Positions 1-8,436 of a stretch of 44,889 nucleotides of DNA are shown here, one piece after another. The stretch comes from Propionibacteriaceae bacterium AM104-82 (lineage in GTDB: Bacteria; Actinomycetota; Actinomycetes; Propionibacteriales; Propionibacteriaceae): contig JAQDQK010000026.1 in the NCBI GenBank assembly GCA_027658995.1, positions 1 to 44,889 of the forward strand, in the 5' to 3' direction. The position numbers were made by a program, and so were the translations under genes. The notes under the pieces were generated by a model that ran no database searches, was not told the DNA's origin, and saw only the letters and a list, made by a program, of their open reading frames with translations. The first letter of the stretch is position 1, and each line of letters begins with the position of its first letter.

Positions 1-336
1 ATGCCTACTCGACGCGGGCGGGTTCAGACCCCGAATCCACTCACTTCTGTGAAGAGCCCATTTCACAGCTACGGAAAGACGGAACGCGGGAGAACATCAC
101 CTTCATCCCGCACACTCGACAGGTCGCGCAGCATGGTCGCGCGTGCACAGCCTCGCTGGGCGAACTTGGGACCTTCAGGCGGGGACCCGGCGGTCGACGA
201 TCAGCCACGTGAGCCTACTACTGAGTACACCCAGGCGAAGCACCGGCCGGTGTCTGACCCTCGAAAGGACAGCAATAGAGTCGTTGAACCAGATTAGCGA
301 ACCGCGTCCGCGCACCAACTTCAGGGGGAAAGTCCC
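1..336. other. Leader region upstream of the HNH gene, no supported gene
   Basis: I see no convincing gene here. The open frame covering most of it reads as a low-complexity, arginine- and proline-rich peptide with no domain and no good ribosome binding site. A 7-bp inverted repeat (CTGTGAA at 47-53, TTCACAG at 62-68) could be an operator or small hairpin. No tRNA end or attachment site could be recognised. Base composition is less GC-rich than most of the window, as in the gene that follows. Confidence 0.5.
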
Positions 337-1338
337 ATGCCCAAAGGGCTCTTCATTACGCTCTTGATCATCACCCCTATTGTCATGGCTTCGTCGCTAG
401 GTTTCTGGGGGTTCGTCCTGGGCGTTGCGATCGTGGTGATCTCCAGTCCAATTATCTGGTTTGTTCGGAAGAACCGCTACTTCAACTCTGAACAGTTTCA
501 GACGCTTCGCGCCCAGATCGCATCGGTCGTGGCGGAACACAACGAAGTGGTGACCTACGTGTCCGAGATTCGCAGCGAGGGCGCTTTCGAACTCGGCTCG
601 TCATCCACCGGCCAGTACGCGCATCTTGCACGGTTCGAGAACACATCCGCGTGGAACAACCGTCGAGACCGCAACGTTGCCGAGTACGCCCCACACGTCC
701 ACAACGCCTCGCTCCAGGTCGTACGCAACGCGAGTGTCGAGCCGATCAAGTACCTCATGAAGTACTTCGAGATCAGGCCGACCCAGGAGACCCTCGCCGA
801 CGTGCAACGTGTCGCCCAAGACGTTTCACGGTTGGAGGAGGCCGTGGGGAACGTGCAACGCCGCGAGGCGGAGATCGTGGCGATGATCGATCCGCCAGCC
901 TTCATCCTCAAGCGATACTCCGGCGAGTTCTGGGGCCTCGTCGGGGCGCACCTTTCTCCGATCACGGTGCCCTACCCGAGCTACAAGTTCCAGTACACCT
1001 CGGCGGGCGGAAACAGCGGCCAGGACGTGAACATCAAACTCGACACGCCCACGCTCGATGCACTGTCCGAGACTCTTGCTCAGAGGATCCGATGGGCCAA
1101 GTCCGCCGCAGGTCAGCGCGCACTCATGACGGCGGGCCTCCGAAACTGGATCAAGAATCGTGACAACCACACCTGTCAGAACCCCGCCTGCGGAGTCTCG
1201 GTGGCTGCGGAGCCGCACTTGCTGCTCGAAGTTGATCACATCATCCCTGTATCCAAGGGTGGACTCAGCCATCCGGAGAACCTCCAGACGCTGTGTTGGC
1301 GCTGCAACCGCACCAAGGGTGCCCGGATGCCCGCGTAA
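337..1338 (+). CDS. Membrane-anchored HNH endonuclease
   Basis: This 333-residue protein begins with two hydrophobic segments (about residues 4-43, split by a short turn) followed by a basic stretch, so it is probably anchored with its body in the cytoplasm. The middle (about 50-185) looks largely helical, with a likely coiled coil at 150-182. The C-terminus is a zinc-bound HNH nuclease domain: Cys280 and Cys285, the Asp300-His301 catalytic pair, Asn315, then Cys320 and Cys323. The start is supported by an AGGGGGAA ribosome binding site eight bases upstream. HNH domains cut DNA in restriction, phage and mobile-element proteins. The membrane anchor is uncommon and the biological role is unknown; defence against incoming DNA is one guess. 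Codon use is less GC-rich than in most of the window, which suggests transfer. It stands alone, with a strong terminator downstream. Confidence 0.8.
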   Translation: MPKGLFITLLIITPIVMASSLGFWGFVLGVAIVVISSPIIWFVRKNRYFNSEQFQTLRAQIASVVAEHNEVVTYVSEIRSEGAFELGSSSTGQYAHLARFENTSAWNNRRDRNVAEYAPHVHNASLQVVRNASVEPIKYLMKYFEIRPTQETLADVQRVAQDVSRLEEAVGNVQRREAEIVAMIDPPAFILKRYSGEFWGLVGAHLSPITVPYPSYKFQYTSAGGNSGQDVNIKLDTPTLDALSETLAQRIRWAKSAAGQRALMTAGLRNWIKNRDNHTCQNPACGVSVAAEPHLLLEVDHIIPVSKGGLSHPENLQTLCWRCNRTKGARMPA

Positions 1339-1428
1339 CCACGAGTAGGGGCTCCCACAGGGAGAACCCGCCCAGTTGGTGGGCGGTGAGGCCAGAGCAG
1401 ACTAGAAGCCTGCGCGGTGTGAGAGGAG

Positions 1429-1460
1429 GAAGCGCCCCGACCGTCTGGTCGGGGCGCTTC
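1429..1460 (+). terminator. Strong intrinsic terminator, convergent genes
   Basis: A perfect 14-bp stem (1429-1442 with 1447-1460) with a 4-base loop is followed by GCTTTT on the plus strand. It lies between the convergent HNH gene and the GH112 phosphorylase gene, 11 bases past the latter's stop, and probably ends both transcripts. Confidence 0.85.
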
Positions 1461-1471
1461 GCTTTTGCTCG

Positions 1472-3673
1472 TCAGGCCAGGTCGATCCAGCGCGACTCCA
1501 TGGGCTCCAGGTCGAGGTCCAGTTTGCGGACCTCGCCTTCGCCCTCCAGGCCGGTGGTGCGGCCCGCGAGCCGCGTCGAGACGGCCTCCATCAGGTTGTT
1601 CATCACGAAGCCCTTGCCCGCCTCGGGGAACACCGCCACCTCGACGCCCGGGTGCGAGGGCACCCACTGGGCGCCGAAGTCGGCCTCGCGGCCTGCTGCC
1701 CAGTAGATCGCGCGGTGCAGCAGGCGGGAGTTCTCGTGGCTGTAGGGCAGCCCCGCCAGGTAGACGCCGCGGCCCTCGCCCTGCTGGTGCGCGGCCAACT
1801 CGACCGAGCCGTCCTGCAGGCGCAGGATCTGCGTCGTGTCGCCGGTGGCGAAGATGTCGCCCGCTCCCTCGCCGACGTCGAGAGCGCCGGGAAGGTCCTC
1901 GGTGATGAAGTGCTCCCGCGACTCGACCGGGTAGCGGTCGGTGGATTGCGAGAAGCCCAGTTCCTTGTCGACGCCCAGCACGTCGGAGAGTTGGAAGAAC
2001 GCCCCCTCCGACTGCACCGCGGTCGGCTCGCCGACGCCGATCAGGCCGCCGCCGCGCGCGACGAAGCCACGCACCGCGACCAGCACGTCGGAGTCCAGCC
2101 AGTTGTCCCCGCCGGAGAAGGCGGTGCCTGCCGCGCCGACGTTGAGGACGACGTCCAGGCCGTCGAGCGCGCCGCCGCGCACATCGTCGAAGCTGACGAA
2201 CTTCAGGTCGAACGGCAGCCCTGCCAGCGACTCGAGGACGCCAAGGTAGGAGTAGATCTGCTTGTACCAGAGCGCGTGGGCGACCATGTGGGTCTGCCAA
2301 CTGCGCATCGCACCCCAGCAGTTGAGGATGCCGACGCGGATGCTGGAGGACTGCGGCAGGCGCCCCTCCCCGACCTCGTGGATGGAGCGGAACTCGTCGG
2401 CGATCTGGGTGATCCGGTCCATGAACTCCGGGAACTTCACCGCGAGCGACAGGTAGCCGCCGTAGCCGATTCGGTCGAGGGGCTTGCGGGCGATCGCGCG
2501 CCGCGACTGCAGCCACGAGACGTTCGCCTCGCCGAGCGGGTCGCCGCCGTCGGTGAACACGTCCGGGAAGAAGTAGGGCAGGAACCGGCCCTCGGTGTAG
2601 CGCACGCTGGGGATGTCGGAGATCATCCGGCAGGTGGCGGCGGAGCCGACCGAGCCGACGACCCCATCGACGCCGGTGGTGGCGAACTGTTCGCCGTAGG
2701 GCTCGGTGCCCATCCAGTTGTCGCCCAGGAACATCAGGGCTTCCTTGCCGTACTCGTGCACGATGTCGACGAGGTCCTTGACGCGGGCGCAGACGAACCG
2801 GTTCTGGAAGTCGATCCAGTCGCTGAATGCCTTGCTCGGCACCCGGAAGGCGTTGTTGTAGTAGCCCTGGTCGATGAAGTCCTCGGCGCGCAGGCGGTAG
2901 CCGTACTCGGCCTCGAAGGCGTCCATCGCGCGCGGCGACACGGACGCGGAGTAGCCGAACCAGTCGACGAACTTCTCCTTGCCGAGGTCGTTGAAGACCA
3001 GCGTGAAGTGGTAGAAGAACGTGGTGAAGCGCACCACGTCGACCTCGGGGCGCTCCTCGCACCAGCGGCGAAGCGACGTGGTCATGAACTCCCACGCGGC
3101 CGGGTGCCGTGCGTCGTAGCCGATCTCGCGGACGCGCGTCGGGTCGTCCTGCCAGTTGTTGGTCGTGTAGTTGTACATCTGCGTCGAGTCCCAGACCTGC
3201 CAGGCCAGGAAGCTGACGGTGTAGACGTGGAACGGCGCGGGCTGGCCGATCGTGACGACCGTGTCGGTGCCCTCTCCTGCGACGCTCCAGCCGTCGACGG
3301 GGACGACCTCGCCGGTGGTGCGGTCGATGACCTCCCACCAGCGCTGCACGTCGCCCAGGTCGGGCTCGATCTGCAGCGCGTAGTAGCCGTCCATCACCGA
3401 GACGGTCAGCGGGCCCTCTGCGGGGGCGGTGACGCGCTCAGACATCAGGTAGAAGTGCGGGCGGGCATCCAGGTTCGCCAGGGCGAACTCCTGGTTGCCG
3501 CGGGCGGGGAAGTAGGTCTCGTAGACCCTCACCCCCAACTGCGGCGTGATCTCCGGCAGCCAGGTGCCGTCGGAGTTGCGGACGGCGTCTGCGCCGATCC
3601 GCTGCAGGATGTGGGGAAGCTGGTCGTCCATGCCCTGTTCGATGGGCATGGTGACGCGGCCGCGGGAAGTCAT
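1472..3673 (-). CDS. gnpA: 1,3-beta-galactosyl-N-acetylhexosamine phosphorylase (GH112)
   Basis: This 733-residue protein has the full length and character of glycoside hydrolase family 112, which uses phosphate to split galacto-N-biose or lacto-N-biose into galactose-1-phosphate and an N-acetylhexosamine in the cytoplasm. The motif GDNWMGTEPYG (from residue 317) carries Asp318, which matches the general-acid Asp of the Bifidobacterium longum enzyme. The N-terminal barrel is followed by a Rossmann-like region and a C-terminal beta domain, as in the family. The start is set by GGAGGAA nine bases upstream. A related family member acts on galactosyl-rhamnose, so the exact substrate is not settled. 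Unlike the Bifidobacterium locus, no sugar ABC transporter, NahK or GalE gene lies next to it; the only galactose-related candidate in the window is the GalT-like protein at 40128-41426. Confidence 0.93.
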   Translation of the reverse strand: MTSRGRVTMPIEQGMDDQLPHILQRIGADAVRNSDGTWLPEITPQLGVRVYETYFPARGNQEFALANLDARPHFYLMSERVTAPAEGPLTVSVMDGYYALQIEPDLGDVQRWWEVIDRTTGEVVPVDGWSVAGEGTDTVVTIGQPAPFHVYTVSFLAWQVWDSTQMYNYTTNNWQDDPTRVREIGYDARHPAAWEFMTTSLRRWCEERPEVDVVRFTTFFYHFTLVFNDLGKEKFVDWFGYSASVSPRAMDAFEAEYGYRLRAEDFIDQGYYNNAFRVPSKAFSDWIDFQNRFVCARVKDLVDIVHEYGKEALMFLGDNWMGTEPYGEQFATTGVDGVVGSVGSAATCRMISDIPSVRYTEGRFLPYFFPDVFTDGGDPLGEANVSWLQSRRAIARKPLDRIGYGGYLSLAVKFPEFMDRITQIADEFRSIHEVGEGRLPQSSSIRVGILNCWGAMRSWQTHMVAHALWYKQIYSYLGVLESLAGLPFDLKFVSFDDVRGGALDGLDVVLNVGAAGTAFSGGDNWLDSDVLVAVRGFVARGGGLIGVGEPTAVQSEGAFFQLSDVLGVDKELGFSQSTDRYPVESREHFITEDLPGALDVGEGAGDIFATGDTTQILRLQDGSVELAAHQQGEGRGVYLAGLPYSHENSRLLHRAIYWAAGREADFGAQWVPSHPGVEVAVFPEAGKGFVMNNLMEAVSTRLAGRTTGLEGEGEVRKLDLDLEPMESRWIDLA

Positions 3674-3840
3674 GACGAGGGATTCCTCCGGGTGGAATGG
3701 CAGATCGGTATCGAGTGTTTCAGCCGCGGTCGCGGGGCGTCACATCGGGGACGCCAATCGCGAACGCTTGTTGCGCATTACGCCGCCACAGGCCCCGACG
3801 TCCACTCCAGCACCGTTCGACCCAGCGGGCCGGGACCGGG

Positions 3841-4632
3841 TCACTCCCCCGTGGCGACCTCGCGGTCGGTGCCGCTGTACTCGGACCACGATCCCGGGTA
3901 CAGGCGGCCGCGGCCAAGCCCCGCCCGCTCCATGGCGATCAGGTTGTGGCAGGCCGTGACGCCCGAGCCGCAGTAGGAGATGACGCCCTCGGCCGGCCCG
4001 AGGTCGGCGAAGCGCTCGCGCAGGTCGTCCGGGGACTTGAAGCGCGACCCGTCCAGGTTGCCGCTCAGCGGATAGTTGCGGGCGCCCGGGATGTGGCCTG
4101 CCTTCGGGTCGATCGGCTCGTGCTCGCCGCGGAACCGCTCGGGGGCGCGGGCGTCGATCACGACGGGGCCTGCGACGGCCTCGTCGATGGTGGCCAGCGC
4201 GTCGTCCGGCCAGGGCGTCGGGGTGAAGGAGGCGACCTCGGGCAGCACCGCCTCGGTGCTCAGCTCTCCCTCCCAGGCGTCGATGCCGCCGTCGAGCAGC
4301 GCGGCATCGCGGCCGAGCATCCTGAGCAGCCAGACCAGGCGCGCCGCCATCGCGCCGCCCGCGTCGTCGTAGGCGACCACCGTCGAGGCGTCGCCGATGC
4401 CGCTGGCCGAGAGGCCCGCTGCGAACCGGGTGGGGTCGGGAAGCGGGTGGCGGCCGCGCGACCCTGGCGGATCGGCGAGCACCACGTCGAGCGAGACGAA
4501 CACCGCCCCGGGCGGATGGCCCGCGCGGTAGGCGTCTGCGCCTGAGCGGCCGTCCAGGTAGGAGCGGACGTCTGCGACGACGGCCTCGGGATGGGCCCTG
4601 AGCCAGGCCTGGTCGACAACTGGTGGGATCAT
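3841..4632 (-). CDS. Thiosulfate/3-mercaptopyruvate sulfurtransferase
   Basis: The protein (263 residues) has two rhodanese domains. The first (about 1-125) lacks a catalytic Cys. The second (about 150-255) ends in the active-site loop CGSGVTA with Cys221. This loop is typical of sulfurtransferases that move sulfur from thiosulfate or 3-mercaptopyruvate to cyanide or thiol acceptors; donor preference cannot be read from the sequence with certainty. The start ATG has no ribosome binding site, but TAAGCT lies exactly six bases upstream, inside the end of the preceding response-regulator gene, so the mRNA is probably leaderless. The 167 bases between this gene and the phosphorylase gene hold no further gene. 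Confidence 0.9.
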   Translation of the reverse strand: MIPPVVDQAWLRAHPEAVVADVRSYLDGRSGADAYRAGHPPGAVFVSLDVVLADPPGSRGRHPLPDPTRFAAGLSASGIGDASTVVAYDDAGGAMAARLVWLLRMLGRDAALLDGGIDAWEGELSTEAVLPEVASFTPTPWPDDALATIDEAVAGPVVIDARAPERFRGEHEPIDPKAGHIPGARNYPLSGNLDGSRFKSPDDLRERFADLGPAEGVISYCGSGVTACHNLIAMERAGLGRGRLYPGSWSEYSGTDREVATGE

Positions 4633-4638
4633 CGCGCC

Positions 4639-4644
4639 AGCTTA
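4639..4644 (-). promoter_or_regulatory. -10 element of a leaderless sulfurtransferase transcript
   Basis: TAAGCT (minus strand) ends six bases before the ATG, placing the transcription start on or next to the start codon. It overlaps the stop region of the upstream response-regulator gene. Confidence 0.5.
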
Positions 4645-5301
4645 TCGCCGGCGGTCCTCGTACTCCCTGCCGCTGTTCGGAAGCATGCCGTGCTCGAGCC
4701 CCCACCGGACGGCCTGCGAGCGGCGGGCGACGCCGATCTTGCGGTAGGCGGAGCGGATGTAGGACTTGATCGAGTTGATCGACAGGAAGCTGCGCGAGGC
4801 GATGTCCTGGTTCGTGAGGCCCTGCGTGATCAGCGCCATCACCTCCGCCTCGCGGGGGCTCAGGCCGTACTCGCTGCCCGGCCAGGACAGCTCGGCCGAG
4901 GAGGACTCGCTGGTGACCTCCCGGCCCGCCTCGGAGACCACGATCTCGCCCTGGGCGATCGCCTCCAGCGCCTCCACCAGTTCGAGCGCGGTCATCGACT
5001 TGTCGAGGTAGCCGCTGCAGCCGAGCGCGACGGCCTCCGCCGCGAGTTGGGGCACCAGGTTCCAGGTGAACACCACGAGGTGGCCGACGTCGGGGTCGGC
5101 GAGCAGGCGCGCGACGTCGTCGTTGCCCCGCTGTGACTCTCCGAAGGTGTCGAACAAGGTGATGTCGACCTTCACGTCGACGGTGGCTCCCCACGCCAAT
5201 GCGGCCACTTCGACGCGTTCGCCGTAGCGGCGCAGCATTCCCTTCAGGCCATGGACAACCACGTCATAGTCGTTCAAAAGGGCAACGCGGATCGGACTCA
5301 C
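4642..5301 (-). CDS. LuxR/NarL-family response regulator
   Basis: This protein has 219 residues from the chosen GTG start. The receiver domain (about 4-120) has Asp51 as likely phosphate acceptor and Lys101 as the conserved lysine. The acidic pair near the N-terminus reads Asn10-Asp11, so the site is slightly atypical. A NarL-type helix-turn-helix follows at about 147-210 (LSPREAEVMALITQGLTNQD). A longer frame starts 22 codons upstream, but its extra residues do not match receiver domains. The GTG has TATAGT six bases upstream and no ribosome binding site, which points to a leaderless message. No histidine kinase gene is adjacent, so its partner is unknown. Confidence 0.85.
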   Translation of the reverse strand: MSPIRVALLNDYDVVVHGLKGMLRRYGERVEVAALAWGATVDVKVDITLFDTFGESQRGNDDVARLLADPDVGHLVVFTWNLVPQLAAEAVALGCSGYLDKSMTALELVEALEAIAQGEIVVSEAGREVTSESSSAELSWPGSEYGLSPREAEVMALITQGLTNQDIASRSFLSINSIKSYIRSAYRKIGVARRSQAVRWGLEHGMLPNSGREYEDRRR

Positions 5302-5307
5302 GAGGCG

Positions 5308-5313
5308 ACTATA
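5308..5313 (-). promoter_or_regulatory. -10 element of a leaderless response-regulator transcript
   Basis: TATAGT on the minus strand lies six bases before the GTG start at 5301. The matching -35 (TTCGGA, 17 bases further upstream) is weak. Confidence 0.5.
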
Positions 5314-5430
5314 CGGAGGGTGAAAGCGCCTCCGAACTCCCCCAAGGGGGTGGCCGCAAACAAACACCCCTTGGGGTGAACTGGCTTGCCCCAGGGGTTC
5401 GCTTAGGGTCTTAGATGGTGTTCCCTCACC

Positions 5431-5480
5431 CTCGGGTCTGACCCGAGCAGACCGGTGCCGACGGTCACGTCGGCGCCGGT
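5431..5480. other. Two tandem hairpins, possible small RNA body
   Basis: CTCGGGT/ACCCGAG (5431-5447, loop CTG) is followed at once by a 13-bp stem (5451-5463 with 5468-5480, one G-T pair on the plus strand). A third hairpin with a T-rich tail follows at 5500-5533. No protein gene lies on the plus strand here, so the set may be a small RNA or simply a compound terminator for nrdJ. Confidence 0.4.
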
Positions 5481-5499
5481 CCCTCCTCCTTAGAGAAGA

Positions 5500-5533
5500 C
5501 CGAGGCCCGCCCCCTTTCGGGAGCGGGCCTCGG
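5500..5533. terminator. Intrinsic terminator downstream of nrdJ
   Basis: An 11-bp perfect stem, CCGAGGCCCGC with GCGGGCCTCGG, has a 12-base loop and is followed by TTTGTTT on the plus strand. It begins 13 bases past the nrdJ stop on the minus strand, where the following bases are TCTTCTCT. The better T-tail is on the plus strand, although no plus-strand gene is known upstream. Confidence 0.7.
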
Positions 5534-5545
5534 TTTGTTTGCGGG

Positions 5546-8374
5546 TCAGCTGCAGCCGCTGGTGGAGCCGCAGCCCTCGCAGACGTAGCAGGAGCCGGAC
5601 GGGCGCATCTTGGTGCCGCACGTCATGCACAGCGGGGCGTCGACCTCGGCGACCCCGAGGGCCTCCATCAGCTCGGCGGTGGTGTGCGCGTCCAGCAGCG
5701 AGGGCTGCCGGGCGCCGTCGACCTTGAAGTCGTCGCCCGCGTCGTTGCGCAGGGTCTCGGACTCGATCATCTCGGCCTCGTCCTCCTCGGACAGGTACGA
5801 GCCGGTCTCGACGTAGCGGGCGCGCTCGGCGGCGGTGTAGATGCCGAGCTCGGAGCGGTCGTCGAAGGTCAGGTAGTCCAGCGCCAGGCGGCGGAAGATG
5901 TAGTCCATGAACGACTGCGCGATGCGGATGTCGGGATCGTCGGTCATGCCAGCCGGCTCGAACTTCAGGTTCGTGAACTTCTGCACGAAGCTCTCAAGCG
6001 GCACGCCGTACTGCAGGCCGATCGAGACGGCGATCGAGAAGGCGTCCATCACGCCGGCCAGGGTCGAGCCCTGCTTGCCGAGCTTCAGGAACACCTCGCC
6101 GAGGCGGCCGTCCTGGTAGGCGCCGGAGGTCATGTAGCCCTCGGCACCGCTGACGGAGAAGCTCGTGGTGCGACCGGAGCGCGACTTCGGGAGACGCTGA
6201 CGCTTCGGGCGGTACTCGATCCGAACCTCCGGCTCGGCCTTCTTCTCGGTCTTGGTCTCCTTCTTACCGTCGGAGAGCGGCTGGCCGACCTTGCAGTTGT
6301 CGCGGTAGACGGCGAGCGCCTTCAGGCCGAGCTTCCAGCCCTGCAGGTAGACGTCCTCGATCTCCTCGATCGTGGCCGACTCGGGCAGGTTGACGGTCTT
6401 GGAGATCGCGCCGGAGAGGAACGGCTGCACGGCCGCCATCATCCGCACGTGGCCCATCGGCTTGATGGCCCTGGTGCCCATCGCGGTGTCGAAGACCTCG
6501 TAGTGCTCGGCGGCGAGGCCGGGCGCACCGACGACGTGGCCGTTGCTGCTGATGAACTCGACGATCGCCTCGATCTCCTCGGCGTTGTAGCCGAGGCGCT
6601 TCAGCGCACGCGGGATCGTCTGGTTGACGATCTGCATGGAGCCGCCGCCGACGAGCTTCTTGAACTTGACAAGCGAGAAGTCGGGCTCGACGCCCGTGGT
6701 GTCGCAGTCCATCATGAAGCCGATGGTGCCGGTGGGCGCCAGCACGGAGGCCTGCGCGTTGCGGAAGCCGTTGACTGCGCCGGTGCTGACCACCGAGTCC
6801 CACTCGCGGGTGGCGACGGCGTGCAGCGCACGGTCGTCGGGCAGCACGCGCAGGTCATCGTTGGCGGCCTGGTGCTTGCGCATCACGCGCTGGTGGGCGT
6901 CGGCGTTGACTGCGTAGCCGTTGTACGGGCCGACGACGGCCGCGAGCTCGGCGCTACGGCGGTACGAGGCGCCCGTCATGATCGACGTGATGGCCGCCGC
7001 GGTGGAGCGGCCGCCCTCGGTGTCGTAGCCCTTGCCCATCGCCATCAGCAGCGCGCCGAGGTTGGCGTAGCCGATGCCGAGCTGGCGGAAGTTGCGGGTG
7101 GTCTCGCCGATCGGCTCGGTCGGGAAGTCGGCGAAGCAGATCGAGATGTCCATCGCGGTGATGATCAGCTCGACGGCCTTGACGAACAGCTCCGCATCGA
7201 AGGTGCCGTCGGCCTTGAGGAACTTCAGCAGGTTCAGCGAGGCCAGGTTGCACGACGAGTTGTCGAGGCTCATGTACTCGGAGCAGGGGTTCGACGCCGT
7301 GATGGGGCCGGTCTCCGGGTTGGTGTGCCACGCGTTGATCGTGTCGTTGTACTGGATGCCGGGATCGGCGCACTCCCACGCGGCCTTGGCGATCTTGCGG
7401 AAGAGCGTCTTGGCGTCGACCTCCTCGATCACCGAGCCGTCACCGCGGGCGCGGAGCCCGAAGGCGGAGCCGCTCTCCACGGCGGCCATGAACTCGTCGT
7501 TGACGCGCACCGAGTTGTTGGCGTTCTGGTACTGGACCGAGGTGATGTCCTTGCCGCCGAGGTCCATGTCGAAGCCCGCGTCGCGCAGCGCACGGATCTT
7601 GTCCTCCTCGCGCGCCTTGGTCTCGACGAACTCCTCGATGTCGGGGTGGTCGACGTCCAGCACGACCATCTTGGCCGCGCGGCGGGTCGCGCCGCCCGAC
7701 TTGATGGTGCCTGCGGAGGCGTCGGCGCCGCGCATGAAGGACACGGGGCCCGAGGCGGTGCCGCCGGAGCTCAGCAGTTCCTTGGACGAGCGGATCCGGG
7801 AGAGGTTGAGGCCGGCACCGGAGCCGCCCTTGAAGATGAAGCCCTCTTCCTTGTACCAGTTGAGGATCGACTCCATGGAGTCGTCGACCGACAGGATGAA
7901 ACACGCGCTGACCTGCTGCGGCGAGGGGGTGCCGACGTTGAACCAGACAGGCGAGTTGAAGGAGAAGTACTGGTTGAGCAGCATCCAGGTGAGCTCGTGC
8001 TCGAAGATCTCGCCGTCCTGCTCGGTGGCGAAGTAGCCGAAGTCCTGGCCCGCCTTGGCGTAGGTCTTGACGACGCGGTCGATCAGCGTCTTGAGGCTGG
8101 CCTCACGCTGCTCGGTGCCGAGCGCACCGCGGAAGTACTTGGTGGTCACGATCGTGGAAGCGTTGACGCTCCACGACGACGGGAACTCGACCCCGTGCTG
8201 CTCGAAGACGGTCTCGCCCGTCCTCCAGTTGGTCTGCACCACGTCGCGGCGGTCCCACTCCACTTCGTCGTAGGGGTGCACCCCCTCCTTGGTGAAGACG
8301 CGCCCGATGGTGAGGCCCTTGCCCTGGGTCTCGGAGTTCTTGCGGCGTGTTCCGCGCGCGGCAGTGGCGGTCAT
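5546..8374 (-). CDS. nrdJ: Vitamin B12-dependent ribonucleotide reductase (class II)
   Basis: This 942-residue enzyme reduces ribonucleotides to deoxyribonucleotides using adenosylcobalamin as radical source, so it works with or without oxygen. The active-site motif NPCSE holds Asn362, Cys364 and Glu366; Cys158 (ACFIL) and Cys375 (SSCNL) are the expected redox thiol pair. A C-terminal tail has CMTCGTKM and CYVCEGCG, a zinc-ribbon-like segment, and ends in the sequence SGCS. Length agrees with the long NrdJ form of actinobacteria. The start has GAGGGGAAAG a few bases upstream. It lies 62 bases behind nrdR on the same strand, and the two probably share one promoter with two NrdR boxes. No cobalamin riboswitch was seen upstream. 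Confidence 0.97.
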   Translation of the reverse strand: MTATAARGTRRKNSETQGKGLTIGRVFTKEGVHPYDEVEWDRRDVVQTNWRTGETVFEQHGVEFPSSWSVNASTIVTTKYFRGALGTEQREASLKTLIDRVVKTYAKAGQDFGYFATEQDGEIFEHELTWMLLNQYFSFNSPVWFNVGTPSPQQVSACFILSVDDSMESILNWYKEEGFIFKGGSGAGLNLSRIRSSKELLSSGGTASGPVSFMRGADASAGTIKSGGATRRAAKMVVLDVDHPDIEEFVETKAREEDKIRALRDAGFDMDLGGKDITSVQYQNANNSVRVNDEFMAAVESGSAFGLRARGDGSVIEEVDAKTLFRKIAKAAWECADPGIQYNDTINAWHTNPETGPITASNPCSEYMSLDNSSCNLASLNLLKFLKADGTFDAELFVKAVELIITAMDISICFADFPTEPIGETTRNFRQLGIGYANLGALLMAMGKGYDTEGGRSTAAAITSIMTGASYRRSAELAAVVGPYNGYAVNADAHQRVMRKHQAANDDLRVLPDDRALHAVATREWDSVVSTGAVNGFRNAQASVLAPTGTIGFMMDCDTTGVEPDFSLVKFKKLVGGGSMQIVNQTIPRALKRLGYNAEEIEAIVEFISSNGHVVGAPGLAAEHYEVFDTAMGTRAIKPMGHVRMMAAVQPFLSGAISKTVNLPESATIEEIEDVYLQGWKLGLKALAVYRDNCKVGQPLSDGKKETKTEKKAEPEVRIEYRPKRQRLPKSRSGRTTSFSVSGAEGYMTSGAYQDGRLGEVFLKLGKQGSTLAGVMDAFSIAVSIGLQYGVPLESFVQKFTNLKFEPAGMTDDPDIRIAQSFMDYIFRRLALDYLTFDDRSELGIYTAAERARYVETGSYLSEEDEAEMIESETLRNDAGDDFKVDGARQPSLLDAHTTAELMEALGVAEVDAPLCMTCGTKMRPSGSCYVCEGCGSTSGCS

Positions 8375-8436
8375 TGCTTTCCCCTCAATGTGTTTTCCGG
8401 TGTTTGTGTGTCAGATGAATGTGCTGGCGCTGAGCG

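Noticed and set aside
1..297. A 98-codon frame at the window start
   Set aside because: Low-complexity basic peptide without a ribosome binding site or domain; it may also be cut by the window edge.
1368..1386. A second hairpin (CCGCCCA/TGGGCGG) between the HNH gene and its terminator
   Set aside because: Seven base pairs without a T-run; the stronger stem at 1429-1460 explains termination.
1652..3976. A 774-codon plus-strand frame opposite the GH112 gene
   Set aside because: It is the reverse-strand shadow of a GC3-rich gene; no family resemblance and no ribosome binding site.
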